A stretch of DNA of 64,000 nt from Globodera rostochiensis (GCA_018350325.1 JAEVLN010000003.1:5039758-5103757), one strand, 5' to 3'. Shown: positions 1 through 9,382, numbered from the stretch's first letter. Made by a program: numbers and translations. The notes: generated by a model from the letters alone, not told the origin.

Positions 1-122
1 ATACTCCAATACCAATCACGGATCAAAATCACGGATTATTTCAAAAAATCCGTGACCGTGATCCGTGATCACGGACCCCCAAAAACGCCGTGATTGGTAT
101 GATCCGTGATCACGTCCATCCC
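1..122. mobile_element. right end of a hAT-like element, cut by the window edge
   Basis: The stretch consists of the word ATCCGTGATCACGGAT and its fragments in both orientations and finishes in CCATCCCTG, which is the complement of the CAGGGATGG ends seen at 30125 and 54556. The left end and target duplication lie outside the window, so assignment rests on the terminal motif and the self-complementary interior. Confidence 0.5.
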
Positions 123-242
123 TGGTTAGGGTCTACAAAGTATGAGCGATGATTGACCTACGCATAAAAATTTGATTGGACGCATAAACTGAAGTAAAAC
201 CAAACTTTTAATGGCTTTCAAATAATTTCAACCGAAAATGAC

Positions 243-850
243 CTAATTAGAAGGCATTCAAATCCGATCACTTTTAATGGAAGCGGATTTTGCGGAATTG
301 GCAGCCGACGTTTGAAATCATTGCCAAGGCGTTTGACAATTTCAGCGCCATTTCCATTAATTGCGCGACGAATTTCCAACTGACCCAACGACCATTCCTT
401 CGAATTGAAATGTTCGTCCACCAAAAGATATGTCCATTCTTTCGATTTGAAATGCGCGTCCACCAAACGGTCAAATCGATCGCTGATCAACGCAACTTTT
501 AGGCCGAGTTCAAAAGGCCCACAGAATTTGAAGACTTCAAACAAAACGTCGTCACAAATGGAACTGAAATTTGGAGGTTAAATGAGATGAATGGGTGCCG
601 CAAATAGACAATTTCCCGTTTTGTTAAAATTGGTCAAAAAACTCCAAAATTTTCTCGTTAACGAGGAAGAGGCGTGAAACCTTTAAAAATTGTCAGAAAT
701 TTTCTTTTAATTGAGAAAACTTCCCGATACCGCTCTCCCTAAATGAAACTGAAAATTCTTCCATTTATGGCATAGTTTTGCCTAGTCCTTTCAAAAAAAA
801 ACTCACATTTCCTTCAATCGTTTCTCCAGATTCTTCGGATTGTCCGACAT
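243..850 (-). pseudogene. F-box-like family gene, copy 1, 3' truncated
   Basis: Exon 1 (850-807) encodes MSDNPKNLEKRLKE and ends at a GTGAGT donor. Exon 2 (563-243) starts after TTTCAG and continues in frame with [20 protein letters not shown], an F-box-like helical segment, then the family motif [15 protein letters not shown]. An internal duplication repeats the DAHFKSKEW segment as DEHFNSKEW, which other copies lack. Exon 2 ends at the family donor AG/GTCATTTTCGG, but exons 3 and 4 are absent before the window edge, so the conserved C-terminal two thirds is missing. F-box proteins normally recruit substrates to SCF ubiquitin ligases; that role is family knowledge and the truncated copy is unlikely to perform it. 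Confidence 0.7.
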
Positions 851-1011
851 TTGTTTTTTGTTGCAAATCCAAATAATTTTTACGATTCCAAATGAACTAA
901 AAAACTGTGAAAAGACGGCAATTTTAACATATAAAAAAACTCAGGCCGATCCATTACAAATTAGTGAATCGACCCGTTCAGTGCATTCCAATCCGATTTT
1001 AAATTCATATA

Positions 1012-1125
1012 CCGTATATACTCTTGTAGTCCCCCAACCTCTAATAATCCCCCAACCTCTAATAATTCCCCATCCTCTGAATAAGTTGAAAAATAATCCT
1101 GGGGGGATTACAAGCGTATATACGG
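1012..1125. mobile_element. small inverted-repeat MITE with TA target duplication
   Basis: CCGTATATAC at the left is mirrored by GTATATACGG at the right, and both sides are flanked by TA. The inner arms (CTTGTAGTCCCCC and GGGGGGATTACAAG) are also complementary and enclose repeats of CCCCAACCTCTAATAAT. A TA duplication and a CCGTAT start match the larger element at 16704-19266, so this may be a deletion derivative of the same Tc1/mariner-pogo type family. Confidence 0.65.
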
Positions 1126-1477
1126 TACAGAAACTGGTAAGGATTTTCGAAAATTCCTAACAATTGAATTATTTTGCGCAAATGTGGACTTTATGGGCGA
1201 TGGATCGGCGAGGGCACACATAAAAATCGATAAATGTTTTCGTCTGACGAGGCGGCAGAGAAGCGAAAACTATTTGGTAAATTTTTGTGCAATCAAAGTT
1301 GAATGTTTGTGTTGTAACGCGGGGTTTGATTTTTCTGAAGATTGCGCCAAGGGTTAAACAGTGAAGAAGCATAGGCACGTAAATGCTGGACATCGCCGTG
1401 ACAACAATCAACTTGTGAATGGGCTGCATATTTGCGATACTGTACAAAATTAATTTAAAAAATAAAATTTTCAAGAA

Positions 1478-1585
1478 ATTTAAAAAAAAACAATTTTTAG
1501 ATGGGGTGCGTTGATGTGCAAATTGCTCTCGCCGCCTGACTCTCTCTTTTTAGCACCCTTTTCAAAAATTTTATCATCAATTTTT
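1478..1585 (+). repeat. solitary monomer of the ~107-bp satellite
   Basis: The block carries CAATTTTTAGATGGGGTGCG, then CTCTCGCCGCCTGACTCTCT and TTTTTAGCACCC, the landmarks of the tandem satellite that fills 45.2-51.7 kb. Only one diverged unit is present here, about 22 kb from the nearest array. Confidence 0.75.
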
Positions 1586-1669
1586 GGAATTGTTCTGCTG
1601 GCACTGTTCGAAGTCTAATTTTGAAAATCTATGATTTTTGATTTTTTTTTTACCATTAATCACCCAAAA

Positions 1670-1735
1670 CCGCTTTAGGCCTAAGCCACCCTGGCTCGGG
1701 TTTGTTAAGCTTAGGCCTGAGCCTAACGAACTTAA
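1670..1735. repeat. telomere-like TTAGGC words, inverted
   Basis: CTTTAGGCCTAAGCC and AAGCTTAGGCCTGAGCC contain TTAGGC and its complement head to head, with CCACCCTGGCTCGGG between. The same block in reverse order occurs at 8866-8970, so it travels as part of a dispersed repeat. Confidence 0.5.
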
Positions 1736-2232
1736 TTTCAAAATTTAGAAAACATGCATTCTGAATTTTTAAAACTTTTTTCGTCGGGACCGCAATTCTG
1801 CCCCATTGCCTCCTCTCCGGTATTTCGTGCAATTATTTGATGGATGGTTGAGAACTGAAGTGTGGGCACTGAAGTGATGCCTACCGTATTAATCAACCAA
1901 ATTATCGATTTTTTCTTCACCCTCCCCCCTTAATACCTACTCCCTTCTTCCACATTTTCACAATCATCAATTGGAGTTTGGGAAATTTTCGAAATCCTTA
2001 CCCGTTTCTAAAAATGGTTTGTTTGAAATGTACTGAACGGGCCGAATAAGTCACCTAAAATCCACGAATTGAATAGGATGCTTGTCCGGGATCCGGCATG
2101 CAAATTCATCTAAAAGAAATGGGTTTTTAGCCAAAAATTCGGGTTTTTATTTTGCTTAAATTTATTAAAAATGCCCTTTTTTATTTTAGCCATTTGGAAT
2201 CATTAAAATCATTTGGATTATCAACAACAAAA

Positions 2233-3830
2233 ATGTCGGACAATCCGAAGAAAGTGGAGAAACGACTGAAAGAAATGTGAGTTTTACTTTATTTCTTCGG
2301 GTTCATAGGAATCCCCCCGCCCTCAACGGGGAATCAAACTCTTTTTTCATGAGCAAAAAGGAAATTTCTGATTCCGGCGGACGAAAGCGCCGGCGCTTTT
2401 TCTGCCTTAATGTTTTCTAAAAATGTGCAAAATCATATAATTGGAGTTTGCCATATTTTAGGGCTGTTTGCGACTTGAATTTACCGGGACTCGAGACCGA
2501 GAAATTTCTCTGGTCAAGCAAGACTCGAGACTTTTTTGAATTTTTTTGTTGCGATTCACTAATTTTCATTTTAAGCTACAAATTTTCCAAAATAAATTTA
2601 CACCAAAACATTATCTATCAACGTACAACGTGCTATTCCAACGTGTGGCACTTTTTTAGTTAAGGAGTTGCAAATTTTTTAGTTGGAGTTGCAAAAGAGA
2701 GCGTCAAAAGCATATGGGGAAGGGACATTCAAAAATTATTATGTGAAGTACGAACTGCTTAATTGTTTTTTGTTGTATTATATATAATTAGAAAATTAAG
2801 AGAATTTGATTTAATTATTGTTAACGTTCTGGGGCAGCAGAAAAATAAATTACAAAATAAAATAATTAAAGCGGGGCCGAACCAGCATACTGACAAAGTG
2901 AATGAATTTCACAGGATAGTCCAATCTTTAGGGGTGAAAAAAGTCTCGGTCTCGAGTCTCGGTTTCCGAGACCGAGAATTGATACCGAGACTCTAGAGTC
3001 TAGATCGATACCCAAAAAACCATGAAACTTCTCGAGTTGAAACTCGAGACCGATACTCTTGAACAGCCCTAATATTTTAACGCGTTTTGTTTTTACTTTT
3101 CGGCCAGCCCCAAGCCCCCCCCCCTGAAATAAAATTTTTCGTTTTTCAGCGAAAAGTAAAAATTTAAAATCTTTTTTCAGTTTTGTTTGTGCTGACGTTT
3201 TGTTCGATGTCTTCAAATTCTGTGGCCCTTTTGTGCTTGGACTGAAAGTTGCGTTGATCAGCGATCGATTTGACTTTTTGGTGGACGCGCATTTTAATTT
3301 GAGGGGATGGTCATTGGGCGATTTGCAAATTCGTCGCGCAATTAATGGAAATGGCGCCGAAATTGTCAAACTTATTAAATGTTTTGATGTCGAGCGCCGA
3401 CTGCCAATCCCGCAAGAGCCGCTTCCTGTCAATGTGATCGGATTCGAAAGCCTTCGAATAAAGTCATTTCTGGTTTAACTGTTTGAAATATCTTAATTTT
3501 TATTCAATTTCTACATATTTTCAGTTACGTCGATCGAAGTGTCATCAAATTTCTCCAACGCATTCGCCGACTTTTCGACTCCAACGGGATCAATCTTTCC
3601 ATTAGAATATACGGCGCCCGCTATCCCGACTGGAAAATCATTTGGCCGTTAATCAATGACAACATTTGCAGCAGTTTTTTGTCTTTCTTTGATTTCGACC
3701 GTTTGCGCCAATTCTCTCCGACCATTCTCGGTGATTGCCCAAAACTCCGAGTGATCGAATGCCTTAATCTTTTCCCCGCGTTCCCGGCCGATGACAGTGC
3801 CGGCGCTTCTTTGGCCCAAGCAGTGGCGAA
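2233..3830 (+). pseudogene. F-box-like family gene, copy 2, C-terminus replaced
   Basis: Exon 1 (2233-2276) gives MSDNPKKVEKRLKE. Exon 2 (3181-3462) follows TTTTTTCAG and reads [20 protein letters not shown] through [20 protein letters not shown]. Exon 3 (from 3525) reads YVDRSVIKFLQRIRRLF through [17 protein letters not shown]. Splice phases agree throughout. At about 3830, just before the family motif [15 protein letters not shown], homology stops and an unrelated GC-richer coding sequence begins. Intron 1 is 904 bp because of an inserted element. The gene is therefore either a chimera or a truncated pseudogene; there is no in-frame stop before the junction. Confidence 0.65.
2460..3070. mobile_element. 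non-autonomous inverted-repeat element in intron 1 of copy 2
   Basis: Ends are AGGGCTGTT and AACAGCCCT. The flanks CATATTTT and AATATTTT match at 7 of 8 positions, favouring a hAT-type 8-bp duplication; a TA duplication with GGGCTGTT ends is the alternative reading. Near both ends the interior is made of CTCGAGACCGAG and GTCTCGG words. Confidence 0.6.
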
Positions 3831-4133
3831 GTCGGATAGGAGCCGCTGTCCACACTACATGAAGTACATTTTGGAAGTGGCCGGCGGACTTTTTCTTGGC
3901 TTCTTGTCCAGGTGGCACTGATGGGCGTGCCGAACACGTACTCCATCGAACGGGCTCGCCATGATTTGGCCTACTCGCCGACACCGGCGTCTGATCAGTT
4001 GGCACGCACCATCGACTTTCTGAAGCTGCAAATGGACGCCGACAGGGAAACGGCGTCCTCCTCCGGCGGTTACAGTGCTAAAAGCGGCGTCAGCGGCAAA
4101 ACCCGGAAAAGGAATAATATAACTTTTTTTTAA
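3831..4133 (+). pseudogene. 3-beta-HSD/SDR-like C-terminal fragment
   Basis: Downstream of the F-box-like homology the frame reads SDRSRCPHYMKYILE. If a 35-nt pyrimidine-rich segment (3877-3911, GTGGCC...TTGTCCAG) is removed as an intron, it continues VALMGVPNTYSIERARHDLA and stops at 4131-4133. The E-V-x-x-x-G-V-x-x-x-[YF]-S-[IM]-E-x-A-x-x-x-L-x-Y pattern resembles the C-terminal part of 3-beta-hydroxysteroid dehydrogenase / SDR42E-type enzymes. The catalytic Rossmann part is absent, so no enzymatic activity is implied. Without the small intron the frame ends at 3919-3921. The family call is from memory of the motif and is tentative. Confidence 0.4.
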
Positions 4134-4139
4134 TAAATT

Positions 4140-4700
4140 CATAAAATTAAACGTTTTTTTAATATTTTATGGTCGCCGGGGGGGTGGGAGGTCAATCGAT
4201 GACAATTTATCCGGCAATTGCCTATCATCGGAGCCTTAAGTTTGGAGCTCACAGACTTCACATCTTTTGTTTGATTTGCATGGATTTATCAATTGTATAA
4301 ATTCTTCGTATTCTGTAACTTTTAAAAATGTTGTAAGCTGAAAAGTGGTTCGACAAGAAACTCGCGTCCCTTTACGCTAACTTTGTTTATACTGAGCCTA
4401 ATTAGTCGCAGTTAGTATCAATCAAAAGATCTCTTCGAGTTAAGTAACATAGCAAAGACAACTAAGCTTTTAGAGTTGTTTGAAAAAAGTTAGAATGAAA
4501 AACTCGAAATATCATGGTGACCAATTTTCCGGTCATTTTGGGGGTTTCAAAGGTGCTGATCACGAATCTGACAACATCTAAGATTTTGAAAATCTATGAT
4601 TTGATTTTTTCAAAATTAATCACTCAAAACTTGCCGCAGACAACTGTAAACAGAAGACAACTGTGCGCAGGACCACGGCAAGGGTATGGAATTAAGGGGT
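4140..4700. other. no gene seen; shared repeat sequence
   Basis: No coding signature was found. From about 4540, the text GTGCTGATCACGAATCTGAC and TTTTGAAAATCTATGATTT recurs near 1600-1660 and 25460, so the block belongs to a dispersed repeat that leads into the hairpin at 4706. Confidence 0.4.
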
Positions 4701-4705
4701 AGTTA

Positions 4706-4814
4706 AAAGGTGTGTATGTGAAAAGCTATTTTCATCAAAACGGCTAAGATAAACTATTATTAATATTAATTAACAGATTAACATAGTCGTTGATGAAAAT
4801 AGCTTTACACACCC
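4706..4814. mobile_element. long-hairpin element, copy 1
   Basis: AAAAGGTGTGTATGTG followed by AAAAGCTATTTTCATCAA is mirrored by TTGATGAAAATAGCTTT and ACACACCC, with a short AT-rich loop. A second copy at 9383-9494 carries the same arms. Sequence outside one arm is shared too: the left flank here is the complement of the right flank there, so the hairpin is the end of a longer repeat present twice in inverted orientation. Confidence 0.65.
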
Positions 4815-4817
4815 AAG

Positions 4818-4970
4818 TGGCCAAATGGTGCGCACGCCTCGCGGGGATGGGCTTCCGAAAGTGTTGGAATGCAAATTTTGTCCGAGCCGGTCAGTTTCAT
4901 CATATGTCTTTGGATTTGTCTAAATCTTAACAATTCAACATTCAAAATTATGTCGATATTTAACCATTCG
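4818..4970 (+). pseudogene. F-box-like exon 3/exon 4 remnant
   Basis: GCCAAATGG...CACGCCTCGCGGGGATGG...CCGAAAGTGTTGGAATGC matches the family segment [18 protein letters not shown] with a one-base loss after the tryptophan codon. It runs directly into CGGTCAGTTTCATCATATGT, the start region of exon 4 (PVNFIIC), without an intron. An exon-fusing deletion and a frameshift make this a dead fragment. Confidence 0.6.
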
Positions 4971-5230
4971 AATTTGAATCGTTTTTAGATCGTTCTTCGG
5001 AAGAACAATTTGAAGTAGGAACCGATTTTAAAGGGGAGGCGCGAACGCCGTCCCCCGCACTCAAATATTTAGCTGTGGGCCTATCCCAGTTCGGGACCGC
5101 CCTGCGGGTCAGCCCCAACCGAAAGTGCATAAGGCATTAAAATGAACTCAAATATTTTCTAATAGAGCTAAAAATTAACTATCTATCTAATTAATGTTTT
5201 TTTTGAAAATTCTCAGAAAATAGTTATAAC

Positions 5231-5409
5231 TAGAGACCGGATTTTTGAAAAACCCCGGATCAGGATCAGGATCAGGATTTCGGAAATGACCAGGATCAGG
5301 ATTTACCAGGATTAAAAATCCTGGTTTTCAGGATATCCTGATCCTGGTATTTCGACGAAAATACCAAGATTCCGGATCAGGAGTCCTGGAAAATCCTGTC
5401 CGGTCTCTA
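5231..5409. mobile_element. hAT-like MITE, interior of GGATCAGGATC words
   Basis: TIRs TAGAGACCGG and CCGGTCTCTA are perfect complements, and the 8-bp target duplication GTTATAAC is exact (5223-5230 and 5410-5417). The 179-bp interior is almost wholly GGATCAGG/CCTGATCC words in both orientations and could fold on itself. Confidence 0.85.
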
Positions 5410-5637
5410 GTTATAACTTTTTTTTTGTTGAAAAAATGACTATAACTTTTTGAATTTTCAAGATTTTATACGAATATTAGGGATGAAATTGCGCAGATTC
5501 TGACCTATGATTAACATGTACCCAAAATTCTAAATTTACACAAATAAATAGTACAAACATTGAAAGATTGTTTTAACAAACATCGGGGAATTTTGAAACG
5601 CAACAACAAAACCACAAATCCTCTCATTTTTCAATTT

Positions 5638-5765
5638 CTAAATCTCATCGGAAATGTTGAATTGCAAATTGGGGCCAAAATTACCTTCAATTTTGGTGCC
5701 AGGCTGCCCCATCGAAACGCATGGAAACAAATCGGTGGCAGAATTGACAAACAAATTGGCGGTGT
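5638..5765 (-). pseudogene. orphan SPRY-family terminal exon
   Basis: After TTTTTGCAG the 128-nt exon reads DTANLFVNSATDLFPCVSMG and ends GTKIEGNFGPNLQFNISDEI then TAG. This is the last exon of the SPRY family and has exactly the length of the last exon of the gene at 27011-28988. No other SPRY exon was found within several kb upstream on this strand, so it is a stranded but undamaged exon. Confidence 0.75.
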
Positions 5766-5829
5766 CTGCAAAAACAAATATTAAAACAAAAGTTAAAATT
5801 TTAAAATGCGGTTATTTTTGGAAGCATTT

Positions 5830-6140
5830 TTTGCAAAACTCCTATGCTTTCCAAAACCCTCTCCCAACACGTATGTTTCGCTTTACATTCTTTGTTTCCG
5901 GTTCGGATACCCGACAAGTTCCCGTTTTTTCCTTAATTTTCAAAAATTTCAACTGATTCAAAAACCGAAATTCTCTATTTTTATTTTCTATGGACGAATT
6001 CGTAATCAGTGCATTAAATAACACAAATAACATATTTGCAGACAGCATAAAATTGTTTTCCAAAAATGTTGACCAAAAGGGGCACGCACCCCTATGGGTT
6101 TTCAAAAATTGAACCCGGTTAAAAAGTGGGTTCTCTGATA
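5830..6140 (-). repeat. dispersed repeat with GCACTGATTACGAATTCGTC
   Basis: On the minus strand the text reads TGGTCAACATTTTTGG, AAATATGTTATTTG, CACTGATTACGAATTCGTC and AAAATTAAGGAAAA. The same series occurs on the plus strand at about 44780-44930 and 55200-55360. No protein was recognised. It is probably a transposon body. Confidence 0.55.
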
Positions 6141-6149
6141 CCATTAGAT

Positions 6150-6515
6150 TTGTCTCGACGGAGGAGTCGATTAATATATAATTTCTTTGATATTCTTCAC
6201 TTTTACCAAAGCTAAAAATCTTGTACGATCCGATTGATTTTTTGAATTCAGTTTTCAGAAATTTGATTTTAATCTTTTTTACAAATTGTTAAGCAATAAA
6301 TGCAAAATATACAAAAAAATTTTGAATGCCACGAGATACACAAACTGCTGAAAAATTTGTTGGTACATTTTAAGCGAAAAATAGCCTCATATCTCAGCCC
6401 CGGAGGGCATTTTGCAAAAAAACATTAAGAACCCAGGGGTGTTCGCCGATCTCTAATTTTGATAACATTTTAAATGAGGTAAAATAGTTAGAATTCTCAT
6501 TGTAATGAATTTATC
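6150..6515. other. no gene seen
   Basis: AT-rich sequence with no recognised exon, repeat or structured element. Confidence 0.4.
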
Positions 6516-6660
6516 CTTTATTCACGACGCCCCCCATCTCTGATACATATCAATCCGATAAATGTTTATTCCAATTTGAATTTCCTCCGATTCCGTTCCG
6601 TCCTCCTCCTCATTCACGAAGGCAGTCCCAAAAATGGAGCGTAAACATGGCTGTGTGAAT
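6516..6660 (-). promoter_or_regulatory. conserved 3' end with AATAAA signals (F-box-like copy 3)
   Basis: On the minus strand GGAATAAACATTTATC is followed by ATATGTATCAGAGATGG and GTCGTGAATAAAGGA. The same order occurs downstream of the copy at 23389 (23205-23290). Conservation in two paralogs, with AATAAA hexamers, points to shared 3'UTR and polyadenylation sites. A short possible terminal exon (after TTCACACAG at about 6645, ending ...APFLGLPS) also lies here. Confidence 0.5.
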
Positions 6661-6700
6661 AATCGATTCAGTTTAATTATTCTAATCCCCCCATTTGCCC

Positions 6701-8551
6701 TTACCCGTCGCCGATGTCCCCGACTTCGAAGTTATCGTTAATGTCACTGTCTTTGATATTAATGCGGATGCGATTCCCCTGACAATATTTAGTCTCCGCT
6801 TCCCACTCGGCCCATTTCTTTTCGTCGCGCTCAATCGGACAGCGAACCAAAAGCCAATTGGGTATGTCAAGGCGCCGCAATTCCAATCGCTCCCCCGTCA
6901 AATTGTTTTTCAGTTCAAATGGCACAATGTCATCGGAAGGCCAAATCCGAAAACAGATGATAAAATTGACCGGATTGATCGAATTGATAAATGCCTAAAA
7001 TGGAGTAAAGTAATCTAAAGTAGAGTCCAATAAACCAAATTCAAAACTCACCAATTTGAGTCTTTTCATTCTTTCCGAACGAAAGTCGCATTCCAACACT
7101 TTCGGAAGGCCATCCCCGCGGGGCGTGTGCAACCATTTGGCCACTGCCTGTTCAGAAGAAGCTCTGGCACGGTCATCGGCCGGGAATTCGGAAAAATCGA
7201 AATCGATCATTTGGAGTTTTGGGCAATTGAGAAGAATGGCCGGAGAGAATTGGCGCAAACGGAAGAGATCGGAGCAATGCAAAAAAATGCCGAAAATGTT
7301 GTCATTGAACAAGGGCCAAATCTTCTGCCAAATGATTTCCCAACTGCGGTTTTGGCTGAGAAATGTTCCAATGTAAAGATCGGTCCCGTAGGAGTCGAAA
7401 AGCGGACGAATGAGTTCGAGAAATTCGATGACACTTTGATCGATGTAGCTAAAAGTTATGTTGAAATTTAACAAAATCTGAGGAAAAAACTGTTAATGGC
7501 TTTCAAACAATTTATACCGACAATTAGTACCGTATTTTAAGGCTTTCGAATCCGACCACTTTATCGAAAAGCGGCTCTTGCAGAAGTGGCAAACGACGCT
7601 CGACCTTATTATCAACGATTTTGACAATTTCAGCGCCATTTCCATTAATTGCGCGACGAATTTCCAATTTGCCAAACTCCCATTCATTCGAATTGAAATA
7701 CTCGTCCACCAAAAAGTCAAATCGATCGCTGAGAAGCGTCACTTTCAGTCCCAGCACAATAGAGTCACAGAATTCGAAGATTTCGAACAAAACATCGGCA
7801 CAAATGAAACTGAAAAAAACGGTTTTAAGTCATATACTGTAGTAAGTAGGCCCTGGATTTTTAGTTCTTTAAACCATCAAAAAAGTTGGTTCAAAAGTTC
7901 TTAAAAACCCCGCTGGGGTCACATTTTTTCAAAAAAATAAAACATTTTATAAGTCGTTAGAAAATAGTTTCTAAGGCCTTACTGTGACTAGAACAGGGCT
8001 GTGATTTCAAAATTTTATAAAAAATCCTCATTTAGTACCTAAAATCCGCAAATTCAACATTTCTGCATTATCTGGGTACAAACAATTGTTTTGAGCAATG
8101 CCACAAATAAGCATTTTTGCGCAATTTTAAGCTATTTTTTGCGCGCGATTTTTCACAAATTTGGAACAGGGGGGGGGGGTCTGTGGTGCCGATAGGCGCC
8201 GCGGAGAAAATTTTGAAATTTTGACTCAATTTGTTAGGGATTTGCAACTAAAATTATGCTAATTCGCATTTCAAAAAAAAATCCTCGGTTATTGGCCTTC
8301 CCAAAAACCACAGAATGAGGAAAAATCCGCAGATATCACAGCCCTGGACTAGAATCCGAATAGTTTAACCCTAAAAAACATTCATTTGAAATTTTAAACG
8401 TCCAAAATTTTTTTTTAATTTTCCGTCGGGACCCCCATTCTTTAGGCTTACCGAAAAGTCTTCCATTTATGCCATTAGTTTTGCTTATTCCCTTCAAAAA
8501 AACTCACATTTCCTTCAATTGTTTTTCTGCTTCCTTCGGATTGTCCGACAT
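6701..8551 (-). CDS. F-box-like family protein, copy 3 (intact, ~337 aa)
   Basis: Four exons join with consistent phases: 8551-8508, 7809-7531, 7448-7052 and 6994-6701. Residues 1-14 are [14 protein letters not shown]. Residues about 15-45 ([20 protein letters not shown]) form an F-box-like segment. Then come [26 protein letters not shown] and GFESLKIR. Exon 3 carries [61 protein letters not shown] and [15 protein letters not shown]. Exon 4 has [44 protein letters not shown] and [10 protein letters not shown], and ends GDG then TAA. The TAA overlaps a possible GG/GTAAG donor, so a short extra exon near 6645 is an alternative end. F-box proteins act as SCF substrate receptors; no substrate can be inferred. 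It is the only copy in the window without visible damage. Intron 1 hosts a transposon. Confidence 0.8.
7994..8346. mobile_element. hAT-like MITE in intron 1 of the intact F-box-like gene
   Basis: CAGGGCTGTGAT and ATCACAGCCCTG are perfect TIRs flanked by the exact 8-bp duplication GACTAGAA (7986-7993, 8347-8354). Near the centre is one copy of the GC hairpin repeat described at 54735, so that repeat has either nested in or been carried by this element. TGAGG and AAAATCCGC words occur near both ends. Confidence 0.9.
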
Positions 8552-8810
8552 TTGTTTTTTGTTTTTGCAAATGCAAAATGATTTTAATGATTCCAATGAA
8601 TTAAAAACTGAAAATGAAATTTTAATACATATAAAAATTAGTATAATAATAAAAAACGAATTCTGGGCCAGGGGTGGATGAAATTCATTTAGTTTTTGTC
8701 CTAAAATTCGTAACACCCTAATTAGAAATAAATAATGGGACAAATGGCAACTGAAGTGAAGCGAATGAAAAGTCTATTCGAATGATTGTGGCTATGGGCG
8801 ATGCATCGAT
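8552..8810 (-). promoter_or_regulatory. conserved upstream region of the F-box-like family
   Basis: Upstream of the ATG at 8551, minus strand, are ATTGGAATCATTAAAATCAT, TTTCAGTTTTTAATTC, a TATAT-rich stretch, GAATTC and CCCCTGGCCCAG, then TCGAATAGACTTTTC and CATCGCCCATA. The same series occurs upstream of copy 4 (14500-14760) and in part upstream of copies 1 and 2. Conservation outside the reading frame suggests promoter elements or simply recent common ancestry; no transcription start can be assigned. Confidence 0.4.
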
Positions 8811-8865
8811 GCGCTTCCGCTCCGAATCCCACCCAAGCCAGAACTTCCCGAGTCCCCTCGACGTC

Positions 8866-8970
8866 TAAGGCTAAGCCTAAGCTTGGTCTAAGCTAAACTT
8901 GGGCAAACTTAGGCTTAGGCCTAAGCCTAACAAACCCCAAGCCAGGGTGGCTTAGGCTTAAGATAAGCTT
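8866..8970. repeat. interstitial TTAGGC telomere-like palindrome
   Basis: ACTTAGGCTTAGGCCTAAGC contains two TTAGGC units meeting their complement. Further degenerate CTAAGCCTAAGCTT words flank it, and CAGGGTGGCTTAGGC is the inverted partner of the block at 1670. TTAGGC is the nematode telomere repeat; here it is embedded in a dispersed repeat, not at a chromosome end. Confidence 0.55.
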
Positions 8971-8979
8971 AATCACTAT

Positions 8980-9380
8980 GGGTCCACTCCAGCAGCAGAC
9001 AATTGAACGATGCGCCAAAATTTATGCCATTTTACCACTATTCAAAAAAATAACCATACGGCAGACAGAATATGGTTTGACATTATATCCCCCACCATTG
9101 AAATTTCTTTCGATTTTCGAAACCCTGTAACACAGGCTAGCGCTTATATTTCGTGACCAAATTTTGCAGACATGCTTCTAGTGCTCCCTTCTTATCCCTA
9201 CCAAAATTTGGTGGAGTTTGGAGAATTTTGAAAAAATTTGGTTTGAAATATGAACATTTTAAGCTATAACTCATGAAAAAACGTACTCAGTTGAACTGAT
9301 TAAAAAATGGGCAAAATCACTCATATTGGATTTAAAATTACGAATCGAACTGAATGGTACCTAGTGGGCGCATGGGGAAG
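8980..9380. other. no gene seen
   Basis: Contains ACTATGGGTCCACTCCAGCA, which recurs at 29995-30015, and otherwise AT-rich unassigned sequence. Confidence 0.35.
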
Positions 9381-9382
9381 TC

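Noticed and set aside
840..1160. 106-codon plus-strand frame
   Set aside because: Antisense to exon 1 of F-box-like copy 1 and running through the MITE at 1012.
1169..1474. 101-codon minus-strand frame
   Set aside because: No family resemblance or splice context; part of the text (ATGGGCGATGGATCGG) belongs to upstream regions of F-box-like paralogs.
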